Assembly (NCBI GenBank): GCA_022773965.1
Contig: JALFNQ010000149.1
Coordinates: 1-44,996, forward strand
Reading direction: 5' to 3'
DNA: 44,996 nt
Origin: Lachnospiraceae bacterium
GTDB lineage: Bacteria > Bacillota > Clostridia > Lachnospirales > Lachnospiraceae
Positions within the stretch are counted from its first letter, which is position 1. Each line of letters opens with the position of its first letter. Below the pieces are notes generated by a model. That model made no database searches and was not told where the DNA came from. It was given only the letters and a program-made list of their open reading frames with translations. A program made the translations under genes and the position numbers. This document shows, piece by piece, positions 34,377-41,665 of this stretch.

Positions 34377-35387
34377 TCATTCCTCTCTCATTTTATATTC
34401 GGTATCTTCATCCATCATGGCAAGCATAATATCCGCAAACTTGGGGTCAAACTGTGTGCCCTTTCCTTTCTCGATCTCTTCACGGACAATTCCCTGCGGA
34501 AGCACATCACGATAGCTTCTCCTGCTGCTCATCGCATCGTAGGCATCCGCCACTGCAATGATCCTGGCTTCCTCAGGTATATCGTTACCGATCAATCCGT
34601 CGGGATAACCGTTCCCAGCATACTGCTCATGGTGCCATCTCGCACCGATCACAAGGGAGGGCATTTCTTTGATGTTTTTCAAAATCCGTGCGCCCATAAC
34701 CGGATGATTCTTGATCATTTCGAATTCATCATCCGTTAGCTTTGCCGGTTTGTTGATCACTGCATCCGGTACACCGATCTTACCTACGTCATGCAAAAGC
34801 CCCATCATATAGACATCTCTTTGTGCTTTTTCCGAATATCCATATCGTTTTGCAATTTCTCCCGAATAGGTAGCCACCCGTCCGGAATGACCATTCGTGT
34901 AAGTATCCTTTGCATCGATCGCCTCTGCCAGAGAGCGAACGACATGAATAAAAAGCTTCTCATTTTCTTTCGTCTTTTTTTCTACTTCCTGTGCAAGATT
35001 CCGCTGCAAACGGATCAACTCAATCATATGACGGACTCTCAGCGTCAGCACCTCCGGTACAAAGGGCTTTTTGATGAAATCCATTGCTCCGAGCGTCAGT
35101 CCTTTTGTTTCGGAATCCCCATCCTCGTTTGCTGTCAGGAAAATAACAGGTATCTCATCCTTGCCCTTCTCCTGCTCCCGCAGCCTCTTTAACGTCTCGA
35201 AACCATCCATTCCCGGCATATTGATATCCAATAGAATGAGATCCGGTGCATCATGATCCTTGACATAATCCAATAACTCCTGACCGGATTTCAATGCCGT
35301 TACACGCATATAATTTTGACTGAGAATATGACCCGCCATTTTCAAGTTCATCATATCATCGTCTACCACAATTACCCAATCTGCCAT
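34377..35387 (-). CDS. response regulator with HD-GYP phosphodiesterase domain
   Basis: This 336-residue protein has a receiver domain (residues 4-120) with the phospho-acceptor D54 in LILLDINMPG and acidic D9-D11. A linker helix and an HD-GYP domain (about 145-330) follow. The metal motif HDVGKIG and the signature GNGYPDG are intact, so it should hydrolyse cyclic di-GMP when phosphorylated. AGGAGG-like bases precede the ATG. It follows a fragment containing only an Hpt domain, likely the remnant of its partner hybrid kinase. This is the only intact gene in the 33.3-35.7 kb stretch. Confidence 0.93.
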   Translation of the reverse strand: MADWVIVVDDDMMNLKMAGHILSQNYMRVTALKSGQELLDYVKDHDAPDLILLDINMPGMDGFETLKRLREQEKGKDEIPVIFLTANEDGDSETKGLTLGAMDFIKKPFVPEVLTLRVRHMIELIRLQRNLAQEVEKKTKENEKLFIHVVRSLAEAIDAKDTYTNGHSGRVATYSGEIAKRYGYSEKAQRDVYMMGLLHDVGKIGVPDAVINKPAKLTDDEFEMIKNHPVMGARILKNIKEMPSLVIGARWHHEQYAGNGYPDGLIGNDIPEEARIIAVADAYDAMSSRRSYRDVLPQGIVREEIEKGKGTQFDPKFADIMLAMMDEDTEYKMREE

Positions 35388-35402
35388 TTCTTTTTCCTCC
35401 TA

Positions 35403-35720
35403 TTACCTGCCGTGTATGACAATCACAGCAAGCTGATCCCTTATCTCTTTATATTCGCTTAGAAGCCTGAAATGATTCTTTTCAATATCGTCAGCATCTG
35501 CCTGTTTAGCTGCCTCCTCAAGGCTCCTCACCTGTTCAGATAACGTAGTGACTCCGATCGTTTTCGATGTACTTTTCAGAGCATGTACGAAAATCTGATA
35601 CTCGTGACAGTTCTGTTTTTGAAATGATCGTAGCTCTTCAGGACAGGTCGAAGCGGAACCGCGCAGGTCTACACTCCGTTTCACTCGCCGTTCGTGAATC
35701 ATGCACGTATGTTGAATCAC
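35403..35720 (-). CDS. Hpt-domain protein, 5'-truncated remnant of a sensor kinase
   Basis: Residues about 27-100 form a histidine phosphotransfer domain with the phospho-histidine in VHALKSTSKTIG and the following helix LSEQVRSLEEAAKQAD. Hpt domains usually end large hybrid kinases; here only about 25 unrelated residues precede it. The frame opens at a GTG without a recognisable ribosome binding site, so expression is doubtful, although a good promoter lies just upstream (35729-35757). It could still relay phosphate to the adjacent receiver protein if translated. Confidence 0.6.
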   Translation of the reverse strand: MIQHTCMIHERRVKRSVDLRGSASTCPEELRSFQKQNCHEYQIFVHALKSTSKTIGVTTLSEQVRSLEEAAKQADADDIEKNHFRLLSEYKEIRDQLAVIVIHGR

Positions 35721-35728
35721 TTGTGCTC

Positions 35729-35757
35729 ATTTTATCATGCACTCGTTTTATTTACAA
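35729..35757 (-). promoter_or_regulatory. promoter upstream of the Hpt/HD-GYP pair
   Basis: On the minus strand TTGTAA (35757-35752), a 17-bp spacer and TAAAAT (35734-35729). The -35 and following bases (TTGTAAATAAAA) are the same as in the promoter at 38131-38159. Confidence 0.6.
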
Positions 35758-35794
35758 CAGCGGCGTCCAATATTATATTTTTCTAAAGACAGAC

Positions 35795-35820
35795 AAAAAC
35801 GTCGGCATTTAACCAACGTT
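35795..35820 (-). terminator. terminator of the LytTR-DUF3021 unit
   Basis: On the minus strand AACGTTGG (35820-35813) pairs with CCGACGTT (35805-35798) with one G-T pair, followed by T5. The DUF3021 stop codon lies at the stem-loop edge. Confidence 0.65.
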
Positions 35821-36270
35821 CTCGCTTTTATCGTATTGATTTTTCTTCTGAAATTCAGTCAGCTCCCGGGTCAGCTTCTTTGCCGAAGCATTGTCCAAAA
35901 CCCAGCTGATGATATTTGCAAATACATAGACCAGAACCACACAGACAGAGATCGTTTTCAGAAAATCTGTGTACTCCGGCCGCAGCGCATTTTCACCGAG
36001 AATGATCCCGTTGACAAAAAGCTCTATGAGAAGCAGCTGGATAAATTTTCGAAGGAGCACCTCTTTGATGGACAGCTCGCGCCTTGCGTACATGATCGCC
36101 TGTGGCAGAATACCCGCAAACGCATAGATGAGCGGCATGATAAATGCGGAATATCCAAAACGCGCATCCGGCTGTGCAATACTCCCGGATACGAAAATGA
36201 CTGCATTGATCAATGTAACCAGTACGAAATAATTTCGGAACATTTTGGATAATAGTTCTTTTCCCTGCAT
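35809..36270 (-). CDS. DUF3021 membrane protein
   Basis: This 153-residue protein has four hydrophobic helices (about residues 12-30, 43-62, 75-95 and 106-126) and charged ends, matching DUF3021. Genes of this family usually follow a LytTR regulator, as here with a 2-bp gap. The partner is thought to modulate the regulator, in the manner of membrane-bound LytTR inhibitors. That role is inferred from neighbourhood only. The unit ends with a terminator overlapping its stop codon. Confidence 0.85.
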   Translation of the reverse strand: MQGKELLSKMFRNYFVLVTLINAVIFVSGSIAQPDARFGYSAFIMPLIYAFAGILPQAIMYARRELSIKEVLLRKFIQLLLIELFVNGIILGENALRPEYTDFLKTISVCVVLVYVFANIISWVLDNASAKKLTRELTEFQKKNQYDKSENVG

Positions 36271-36272
36271 TG

Positions 36273-36716
36273 CTATTTGCCCTCCTTTAATTTCTTTTTT
36301 AACGCTGAAACATATTTGCGGGAGATGATCACTTCCTCGTCATTTTGTAAAACAGCGACAAACCGGCCGTTTAAAGCCGGTTTGATCGCTTTGATTTTCA
36401 TCAGATTTACGATCACGGATTTGGAAACCCGCAAAAACTGCTTTTCTTCAAGCAAGTGCTCGATCTCATACAGTTTCTGTTTTGTTTCATATACCTGCTT
36501 TGCGCTGTACAAAAACACCTTATTATCCACTGCTTCCACATAATAAAGATTTACAATCGGGATCTCATACTGCATTCCATCGCAGGATCCGGAGATCTGC
36601 CCCTGTCTGGACTGCACAAACGCCACGATCTCACTCACCTGCGCGTTGATCCGGTGGCACCGGATCTCCACCACCTCCGGCAATTCTTCACCCACTTTTA
36701 GAACCTTTACTTCCAT
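36273..36716 (-). CDS. LytTR-family DNA-binding regulator
   Basis: This 147-residue protein has a C-terminal LytTR domain (about residues 48-145) with VNLYYVEAVDNKVFLYSAKQVYET and FLRVSKSVIVNLMKIKAI. There is no receiver domain, so it is the short stand-alone type normally paired with DUF3021 and controlled by a membrane partner. AAGGAG precedes the ATG by 10 bases. It lies 37 bp after the acetylhydrolase-like gene with no terminator between, so it may share that transcript. Confidence 0.92.
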   Translation of the reverse strand: MEVKVLKVGEELPEVVEIRCHRINAQVSEIVAFVQSRQGQISGSCDGMQYEIPIVNLYYVEAVDNKVFLYSAKQVYETKQKLYEIEHLLEEKQFLRVSKSVIVNLMKIKAIKPALNGRFVAVLQNDEEVIISRKYVSALKKKLKEGK

Positions 36717-36753
36717 GTCTCACGTTCTCCTTACCCATCGAATGCCCACAATT

Positions 36754-38097
36754 TTACGATTCGCCTGATCCCATCAGATAGCGATTCATATATTCCAGCA
36801 CCATCTCATTCACTGTCTCTATGCACGCTGTCGCATCCACCGTTCCGGTTCCAAGTGCAGATGCGAGAGGCGGTGCAAAAAGCGGCAGATCCGTAAAGTT
36901 CATATGTGCCGCACCCGCGATGAATTCATGCTTTGCATCCAACGCATGCTCCAAAACATAATGATTCACATACAGATTCCCGTATTTTTGTCCCTGCTCA
37001 TAATGGCTCTCACTGTCAAGCGCAAACAGCGGCACGGGATAGGGCTCTTCCACATACTGATATCTGCCATCTTCATAACCGATCTGCTCCCCGAGCATCG
37101 TTCCGTCCAGATCAATGACTGCATCCACGTCATCCCTGTAACGTCCGACAGATACACTTGCCGCGCCTCCGAGAGAATGACCCATTAACCCTATGTGATC
37201 CACATCCGCCATAGCAAGCACGCTCTCTATGGCGCTCTTTTCCGTCTCGCTCTCGATAAACCACGCATCATTTACCGTACCGCTCTGCTTTGCCGCTTCC
37301 ACACTGTCCAACACACATTCGATATCCGCTGTACGTATCGCAAGCCACTTGTGTGACAAGTCGTGGATGTCCTTTTCCGGAACGTTATTCTCATTCACAT
37401 ACATGACCTCCTGAAGAAACGCTGGATCCACCGTTATGAGCTTCCCGCCGGTATCCTTCGTGAAAAAAGAATGATACGGATGATCCAGACTGATCACCAC
37501 ATAGCCGTTACTCGCCAGCTCCATGTAGGTAGACGTATTACTCTGGTAATACCCGAATGCTCCATGTGAAAATAATACCACCGGACAGCTGCTCTGCGCA
37601 ATCTCATTTGTCTTCGGATAGTAAAAATGCACCGGTATTTCCCGGTTCGAACCATCCGTTTCAAATGTCTCCACTCTGTCTTTGTCTATAAGAATCGCTT
37701 TCGCCTGCGCTACCTCATACGCTCCCGTAGTCTGAAGACCTGCATATTCCGTGAAGATAAACGCAGGAACAAGACTCACTGCAAGGATCACGATGCTAGA
37801 TGCTGCACCGAACACCGCCCCGGCCTTTGAGCGCTTTCCGGTGGCCGCCTTTCTTCGGATCAGATACATCACGAATGCTCCCACCAGACGAATGGCGAGG
37901 AGCGCAAAGCACAGCTGATACTTAAAATCGAACGTCACATTCGGAAGGAGCATCACAAAAAGGAAAACTGCCAATTCTCCCGCCCGGAAAACGCATCTCG
38001 CTACCAGCCACTGCTTTTTCTCTGAAAATCTTGAAAATGAACCAATCATCAGAGCCATTTCAAATACAATCAAACAGATCAATAAAAAAATACCCAT
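36754..38097 (-). CDS. membrane-anchored alpha/beta hydrolase (PAF-acetylhydrolase-like)
   Basis: This 447-residue protein has three or four hydrophobic helices in its first about 125 residues. A large extracytoplasmic hydrolase domain follows. The nucleophile elbow GLMGHSLGG, the HGAFGYYQSN oxyanion region and the late histidine in GAAHMNFTD match the platelet-activating-factor acetylhydrolase type, which cleaves ester-linked acyl groups. The true substrate is unknown. The frame opens at 38232 and would overlap the Fic gene. AAAGGTG before the ATG at 38097 and a promoter at 38131-38159 show the shorter start is right. Confidence 0.85.
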   Translation of the reverse strand: MGIFLLICLIVFEMALMIGSFSRFSEKKQWLVARCVFRAGELAVFLFVMLLPNVTFDFKYQLCFALLAIRLVGAFVMYLIRRKAATGKRSKAGAVFGAASSIVILAVSLVPAFIFTEYAGLQTTGAYEVAQAKAILIDKDRVETFETDGSNREIPVHFYYPKTNEIAQSSCPVVLFSHGAFGYYQSNTSTYMELASNGYVVISLDHPYHSFFTKDTGGKLITVDPAFLQEVMYVNENNVPEKDIHDLSHKWLAIRTADIECVLDSVEAAKQSGTVNDAWFIESETEKSAIESVLAMADVDHIGLMGHSLGGAASVSVGRYRDDVDAVIDLDGTMLGEQIGYEDGRYQYVEEPYPVPLFALDSESHYEQGQKYGNLYVNHYVLEHALDAKHEFIAGAAHMNFTDLPLFAPPLASALGTGTVDATACIETVNEMVLEYMNRYLMGSGES

Positions 38098-38130
38098 CTT
38101 TGTCACCTTTCCCTTCATTAAGTTAAGGCA

Positions 38131-38159
38131 ATTATAGATTGGAATCTTTTTATTTACAA
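38131..38159 (-). promoter_or_regulatory. promoter of the acetylhydrolase-like gene
   Basis: On the minus strand TTGTAA (38159-38154), 17 bp, then a perfect TATAAT (38136-38131). It lies just past the Fic gene stop. Confidence 0.78.
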
Positions 38160-38185
38160 TGATCCGGACAGTAAGATACATTTTT

Positions 38186-39301
38186 CTATTGTGAAATGCA
38201 CACACGCAACTTTTGCAAAACCTTTTTTTCATTTGCTTTTACAAATTCGCTCAACTGATAGGAGCGAATTCTTGTTTTGACAATGACCGGGATCAGAAAA
38301 CCGGTATTGGAAAGCTTCGCACATCTATTGATAACCGTCTTGTTTGTCACAGCGATCATCTTACTTACTTCAATTGGTGTAAACTCATATAATCTGTTTT
38401 TTAGCAGGAACAACAAAAATTCTTTTTCTTTTGTGTTTAAATAAGACAAACTTCCTTCTAATTCATCTTTTTCTGAAGTTCTTGATAGCTCACATACTTT
38501 TTTAGAATACAATCCCATCATTCTCAAAAAGTAATTAATCCAGATTTCCGGGTGTGGAGGATTTTCTCTTCCTGAATAATACAAGGCAGGTAAACCCATT
38601 TGCAGTGAGGCATAATACTCATCCGGATCGTAGGCAAAGTACTCTTCCAAAGAACCGATTCCGTTAAATCCGTATCCATAATAATCAAGAATATATCCTG
38701 ACATCAATCTGGCGGTTCTTCCATTTCCATCTTCAAAAGGATGAATTGTAACCAATTGATAATGAACTACAGCCGCAATGATTAACGGGTGATCATCTGT
38801 GGTATTTACATATTCAACAAGTTCATCCACCAGATCCGGAATATCTATATATTCCGGTGGGATATATTCCGGCACTCCTGTTTCGGAATCATATACAGCA
38901 AACAAAATGCCTGGCGGCATAGGACCTCGAAACCCTATTTTTTCTTTTGAAGCCCCCTTTTCTACAATTGCCTGCACTTCAAGAATCATCTTTTTCGAAA
39001 AGCGTTCTTTCGTTTTCAGCTTTTCTTCCAATAGATTTAAAGCCAGATAATAATTGCGGACTTCCTGTTCTGGCTTCAAAAAATGTTTGTGTGGATCACT
39101 GTCTATCGCTTCATTTGCCTGTTTTTCCGTTAATGGATTTCCCTCGATCTTATTAGAGGCATATGAACTTTTTTTCTTGGAGTTTTTTCTGAGTCTGTTC
39201 TTTGTAACAGGGGGCAGTTCTATCGTACGAAGTGAAAAACGATTTTCATCAATTTCCAGTATTCTTTGTAGGATTTCATTCGTAAGTGTTACCTTTATCA
39301 A
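38186..39301 (-). CDS. Fic-domain AMP-transferase with N-terminal inhibitory motif
   Basis: Fic proteins usually attach AMP to target proteins. This 371-residue member has the complete active-site motif HPFEDGNGRTAR (about residues 187-198). An N-terminal inhibition helix motif, SNKIEGN (about 49-55, fitting S/T-xxx-E-G/N), marks a class II self-inhibited Fic. The C-terminal part (about 295-370) looks like a winged-helix domain (FTPIEVSKMIAVTNKTVINR). The frame opens at 39316, but that ATG lies on a perfect GGAGGTGATC site. The TTG at 39301, 7 bases after GGAGG, is preferred. No antitoxin gene is adjacent, as expected for class II. Confidence 0.9.
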   Translation of the reverse strand: MIKVTLTNEILQRILEIDENRFSLRTIELPPVTKNRLRKNSKKKSSYASNKIEGNPLTEKQANEAIDSDPHKHFLKPEQEVRNYYLALNLLEEKLKTKERFSKKMILEVQAIVEKGASKEKIGFRGPMPPGILFAVYDSETGVPEYIPPEYIDIPDLVDELVEYVNTTDDHPLIIAAVVHYQLVTIHPFEDGNGRTARLMSGYILDYYGYGFNGIGSLEEYFAYDPDEYYASLQMGLPALYYSGRENPPHPEIWINYFLRMMGLYSKKVCELSRTSEKDELEGSLSYLNTKEKEFLLFLLKNRLYEFTPIEVSKMIAVTNKTVINRCAKLSNTGFLIPVIVKTRIRSYQLSEFVKANEKKVLQKLRVCISQ

Positions 39302-39329
39302 ATTGATCACCTCCATATCGTCGATATCT

Positions 39330-39358
39330 ATTATATCGTTTCTGGAGTGATTTTTCCA
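39330..39358 (-). promoter_or_regulatory. promoter of the fic gene
   Basis: On the minus strand a perfect TATAAT (39335-39330) has TGGAAA at 17 bp as a weak -35. The -35 lies in a set of 11-bp repeats. Confidence 0.6.
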
Positions 39359-39393
39359 CTAATTTTACACTATTTTTTCACTATTTTTCATTA
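39351..39393. repeat. three to four tandem 11-bp repeats upstream of fic
   Basis: TTTTTCCACTA, ATTTTACACTA, TTTTTTCACTA and a partial TTTTTCATTA follow one another with an 11-bp period. The spacing is one helical turn, with a T/A tract and a CACTA in each. They cover the -35 region of the fic promoter, so an operator or bent DNA is possible. Confidence 0.75.
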
Positions 39394-39484
39394 CATACAA
39401 TCTACCAATTCAATGATTTCCCCTTAGCTGCTGCTTTTACACCTTCCTGATATTCCGCTTCCTCCGCTGGTACCAAGCGGAACT

Positions 39485-39955
39485 TTAAAACATATCAGCC
39501 CAGTCTGACAGTGTGTTGTCAGACATGCCATTTACCAGTTTCCCCGTTTTCCAATCCGCATTCGGGCAGAGTTTTTTCAATTCGTCAACTGTATGGCCCA
39601 TACCACTTCCACCGGAGGTAGCAAAAGGCATCAATGTTTTTCCTGTAAAATCGTAGCTTTCTACGAAAGTGTTGATAATATGCGGTGCAACATACCACCA
39701 GATTGGGAAGCCGATAAACACAGTATCGTAATCCGCCATATTTGCCAGCTTCTCAGCAATCTCCGGTCGTGAGGATGGATCCTCCATTTCCACACTGCTA
39801 CGGCTCTTTTTATCCATCCAGTTCAAGTCCGCAGCGGTATAAGGCTCGACGGGTTTGATTTCAAACAGGTCTGCCCCCGCTGCCTTTGCCAAACGTTCAG
39901 CGGCTTTCTTTGTTGTGCCGCTTGCTGAAAAATATGCTACCAGTTTCTTACTCAT
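39485..39955 (-). CDS. flavodoxin family protein
   Basis: This 156-residue flavodoxin-fold protein binds FMN and carries electrons or acts as a quinone/nitro reductase. The phosphate loop is FSASGTTKKAAE, and the isoalloxazine-contacting loops GFPIWWYVAPH and ATSGGSGMG are visible. The ATG at 39955 has GGAGG 9 bases upstream; the in-frame ATG at 39964 sits next to that site. It follows the alpha/beta hydrolase gene by 23 bp and both would be driven by the MerR-type promoter at 41029-41059. Confidence 0.92.
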   Translation of the reverse strand: MSKKLVAYFSASGTTKKAAERLAKAAGADLFEIKPVEPYTAADLNWMDKKSRSSVEMEDPSSRPEIAEKLANMADYDTVFIGFPIWWYVAPHIINTFVESYDFTGKTLMPFATSGGSGMGHTVDELKKLCPNADWKTGKLVNGMSDNTLSDWADMF

Positions 39956-39978
39956 TTCTTTCATCCTCCAATCTTCTG

Positions 39979-40968
39979 TTACATGTTCTGTTTGAAAAAG
40001 TCAGCCATTTTATCAAACGGGATCACATCCAAATTGTCATAAAGGTCTGTATGAACTGCGCCCGGAATTACAAGCAGCTCCTTGTTATTGGTATATTTGC
40101 TGTCCCGGATCATGGCATCATATGCATCCTTTCCAAAATAGAAGCTATGTGCCTTTTCCCCATGCACGATCAGTACCGCACTTCTTATTTCGTTGCTGTA
40201 TGTTAAGATGGGCTGATTTAGAAAGGACTGGCATCCGATTCTATTCCAGCCATCATTGGAATTTAAGCTTCGTGCGTGGTAACATCTTCCCTTATAATAC
40301 TCGCTGTAATCCTTTACAAAGAACGGAGCGTCATCAGGAACCGGGAGTTCTACACATCCGCCCGCTCTGGAATAGACACCCGTTTTATATTCCTCAGTTC
40401 TAAGATTACTCATTGCCAGTTTCTTTGCAAATCTGGCTTCTTCGCTGTCCTCTGAATCAAAATATCCGTTGGCATTTGCTCTTGTCATATCATACATGGT
40501 GGATGCAACCGTTGCCTTGATCCTTGTATCAAGTGCTGCTGCATTCAATGCCATGCCGCCCCATCCGCAGATACCGATGATGCCGATCCTGTCAGCATCT
40601 ACATAATCCTGAACGGAAAGGAAGTCAACTGCTGCCATAAAATCCTCTGTGTTAATATCAGGCGAAGCCATATATCTTGGCATTCCGCCGCTCTCTCCTG
40701 TAAAGGACGGATCAAACGCAACTGTAAGATATCCCCTTTCCGCCATTGTCTGTGCGTAGAGTCCGGCGCACTGCTCCTTCACCGCTCCGAAAGGACCGCT
40801 TACTGCAATTGCCGGGAGTTTCCCTGTTGCATTCTTTGGCGAATACATGTCCGCTGCAAGAGTGATGCCGTATCGATTCACAAATGTAATCTTCTTGTGA
40901 TCCACTTTTTCACTCTTTGGGAAGGTCTTATCCCACTCTGAAACCATCTTAAGTTCTTCTGTTTTCAT
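39979..40968 (-). CDS. alpha/beta hydrolase with cysteine nucleophile
   Basis: This 329-residue cytoplasmic alpha/beta hydrolase resembles the YcjY/dienelactone-hydrolase type. The nucleophile elbow reads GICGWGG, so a cysteine stands where serine is usual, as in dienelactone hydrolases. The late histidine lies in PGAVHTDLYD and an acidic residue in IVHGEKAH. The substrate is unknown. The ATG at 40968 follows GGAGG by 11 bases; an ATG at 40986 overlaps it. It is the first gene after the MerR-type promoter and is followed by the flavodoxin gene. Confidence 0.88.
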   Translation of the reverse strand: MKTEELKMVSEWDKTFPKSEKVDHKKITFVNRYGITLAADMYSPKNATGKLPAIAVSGPFGAVKEQCAGLYAQTMAERGYLTVAFDPSFTGESGGMPRYMASPDINTEDFMAAVDFLSVQDYVDADRIGIIGICGWGGMALNAAALDTRIKATVASTMYDMTRANANGYFDSEDSEEARFAKKLAMSNLRTEEYKTGVYSRAGGCVELPVPDDAPFFVKDYSEYYKGRCYHARSLNSNDGWNRIGCQSFLNQPILTYSNEIRSAVLIVHGEKAHSFYFGKDAYDAMIRDSKYTNNKELLVIPGAVHTDLYDNLDVIPFDKMADFFKQNM

Positions 40969-40996
40969 AAAATCATATACCTCCAAAAAAATTCTA

Positions 40997-41025
40997 TTGA
41001 AATGAAAACCTCTTTACTTTATAAT
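40997..41025 (+). promoter_or_regulatory. promoter of the merR-type gene
   Basis: TTGAAA (40997-41002), 17 bp, TATAAT (41020-41025) on the plus strand. The predicted start lies inside the divergent MerR-type promoter, so the regulator can affect its own expression. Confidence 0.75.
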
Positions 41026-41028
41026 GGC

Positions 41029-41059
41029 ATCATAAATCCTAAACCTTACTTTAGGTCAA
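41029..41059 (-). promoter_or_regulatory. MerR-type promoter with 19-bp spacer for the hydrolase-flavodoxin unit
   Basis: On the minus strand TTGACC (41059-41054) and TATGAT (41034-41029) are 19 bp apart, the overlong spacing used by MerR activators. The spacer contains the perfect dyad CCTAAA...TTTAGG (41038-41055), the likely operator. Confidence 0.85.
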
Positions 41060-41103
41060 GTGTTATTTCGAAAAAAATTTTTAATTTGAAAGAAGGTATT
41101 TTT

Positions 41104-41547
41104 ATGTACACAATTGGTCAGGTATCCGAGATGTTTCATCTTCCTATTTCTACTTTGAGATATTACGATAAAGAAGGCTTTTTCCCGAATCTTGTACGCA
41201 AAGGCAATATCCGCTACTTTAGTGATAACGAACTGGAAGCACTACGTGTCATCGAGTGCTTAAAGAAATCCGGTCTTGAGATCAAGGATATCAAGCAGTT
41301 CTTTGAATGGGTTGCAGAGGGCTCTTCCACCTATGCAAAACGGAAAGAACTATTTGAGCACCGCAAGACTGCCGTCAAAGAGGAAATCAAACATCTGGAA
41401 AAAACGCTCGCAATGCTGGAATTCAAATGCTGGTATTATGACACCGCAATAGCTGATGGCAACGAAGATAAAATCAGTGCCATGCTCCCCGATCATCTTC
41501 CAAAGGACATTCAAACACTTTATGACAAAGCTCATGAGGGACTATGA
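41104..41547 (+). CDS. MerR-family transcriptional regulator
   Basis: This 147-residue regulator has the MerR winged helix at residues 1-70 (YTIGQVSEMFHLPISTLRYYDKEGFFP) and a dimerisation coiled coil at about 80-115. A short effector region follows, with one cysteine in EFKCWYYD but no metal-binding cysteine set. It fits the group that controls reductase, flavodoxin or hydrolase genes. The frame opens at 41002, but GAAGG 7 bases before the ATG at 41104 and the family start show the shorter form. It is divergent from the hydrolase-flavodoxin pair. Confidence 0.93.
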   Translation: MYTIGQVSEMFHLPISTLRYYDKEGFFPNLVRKGNIRYFSDNELEALRVIECLKKSGLEIKDIKQFFEWVAEGSSTYAKRKELFEHRKTAVKEEIKHLEKTLAMLEFKCWYYDTAIADGNEDKISAMLPDHLPKDIQTLYDKAHEGL

Positions 41548-41600
41548 TCGTATATTCGCTCTATCCCCCGGATTGGCAATTGCGTTCACAGAAAAGCAAC

Positions 41601-41639
41601 AAAATTGCCCGAAGAATTTCTCCCACGGGCAAATTTTTT
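41601..41639. terminator. bidirectional terminator between merR-type gene and DUF4143 ATPase
   Basis: AAAATTGCCCG (41601-41611) pairs with CGGGCAAATTTT (from 41626) with one bulge, followed by T-runs on the plus strand and by TTTT on the minus strand. It serves both convergent genes. Confidence 0.8.
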
Positions 41640-41665
41640 GCTTTGCATTTTTTGGCGACTATTTT

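Noticed and set aside
39405..39490. Minus-strand frame reading LVPAEEAEYQEGVKAAAKGK after the flavodoxin gene
   Set aside because: It looks protein-like and may be the tail of a lost gene, but it overlaps the flavodoxin stop, has no start and could not be tied to a family.
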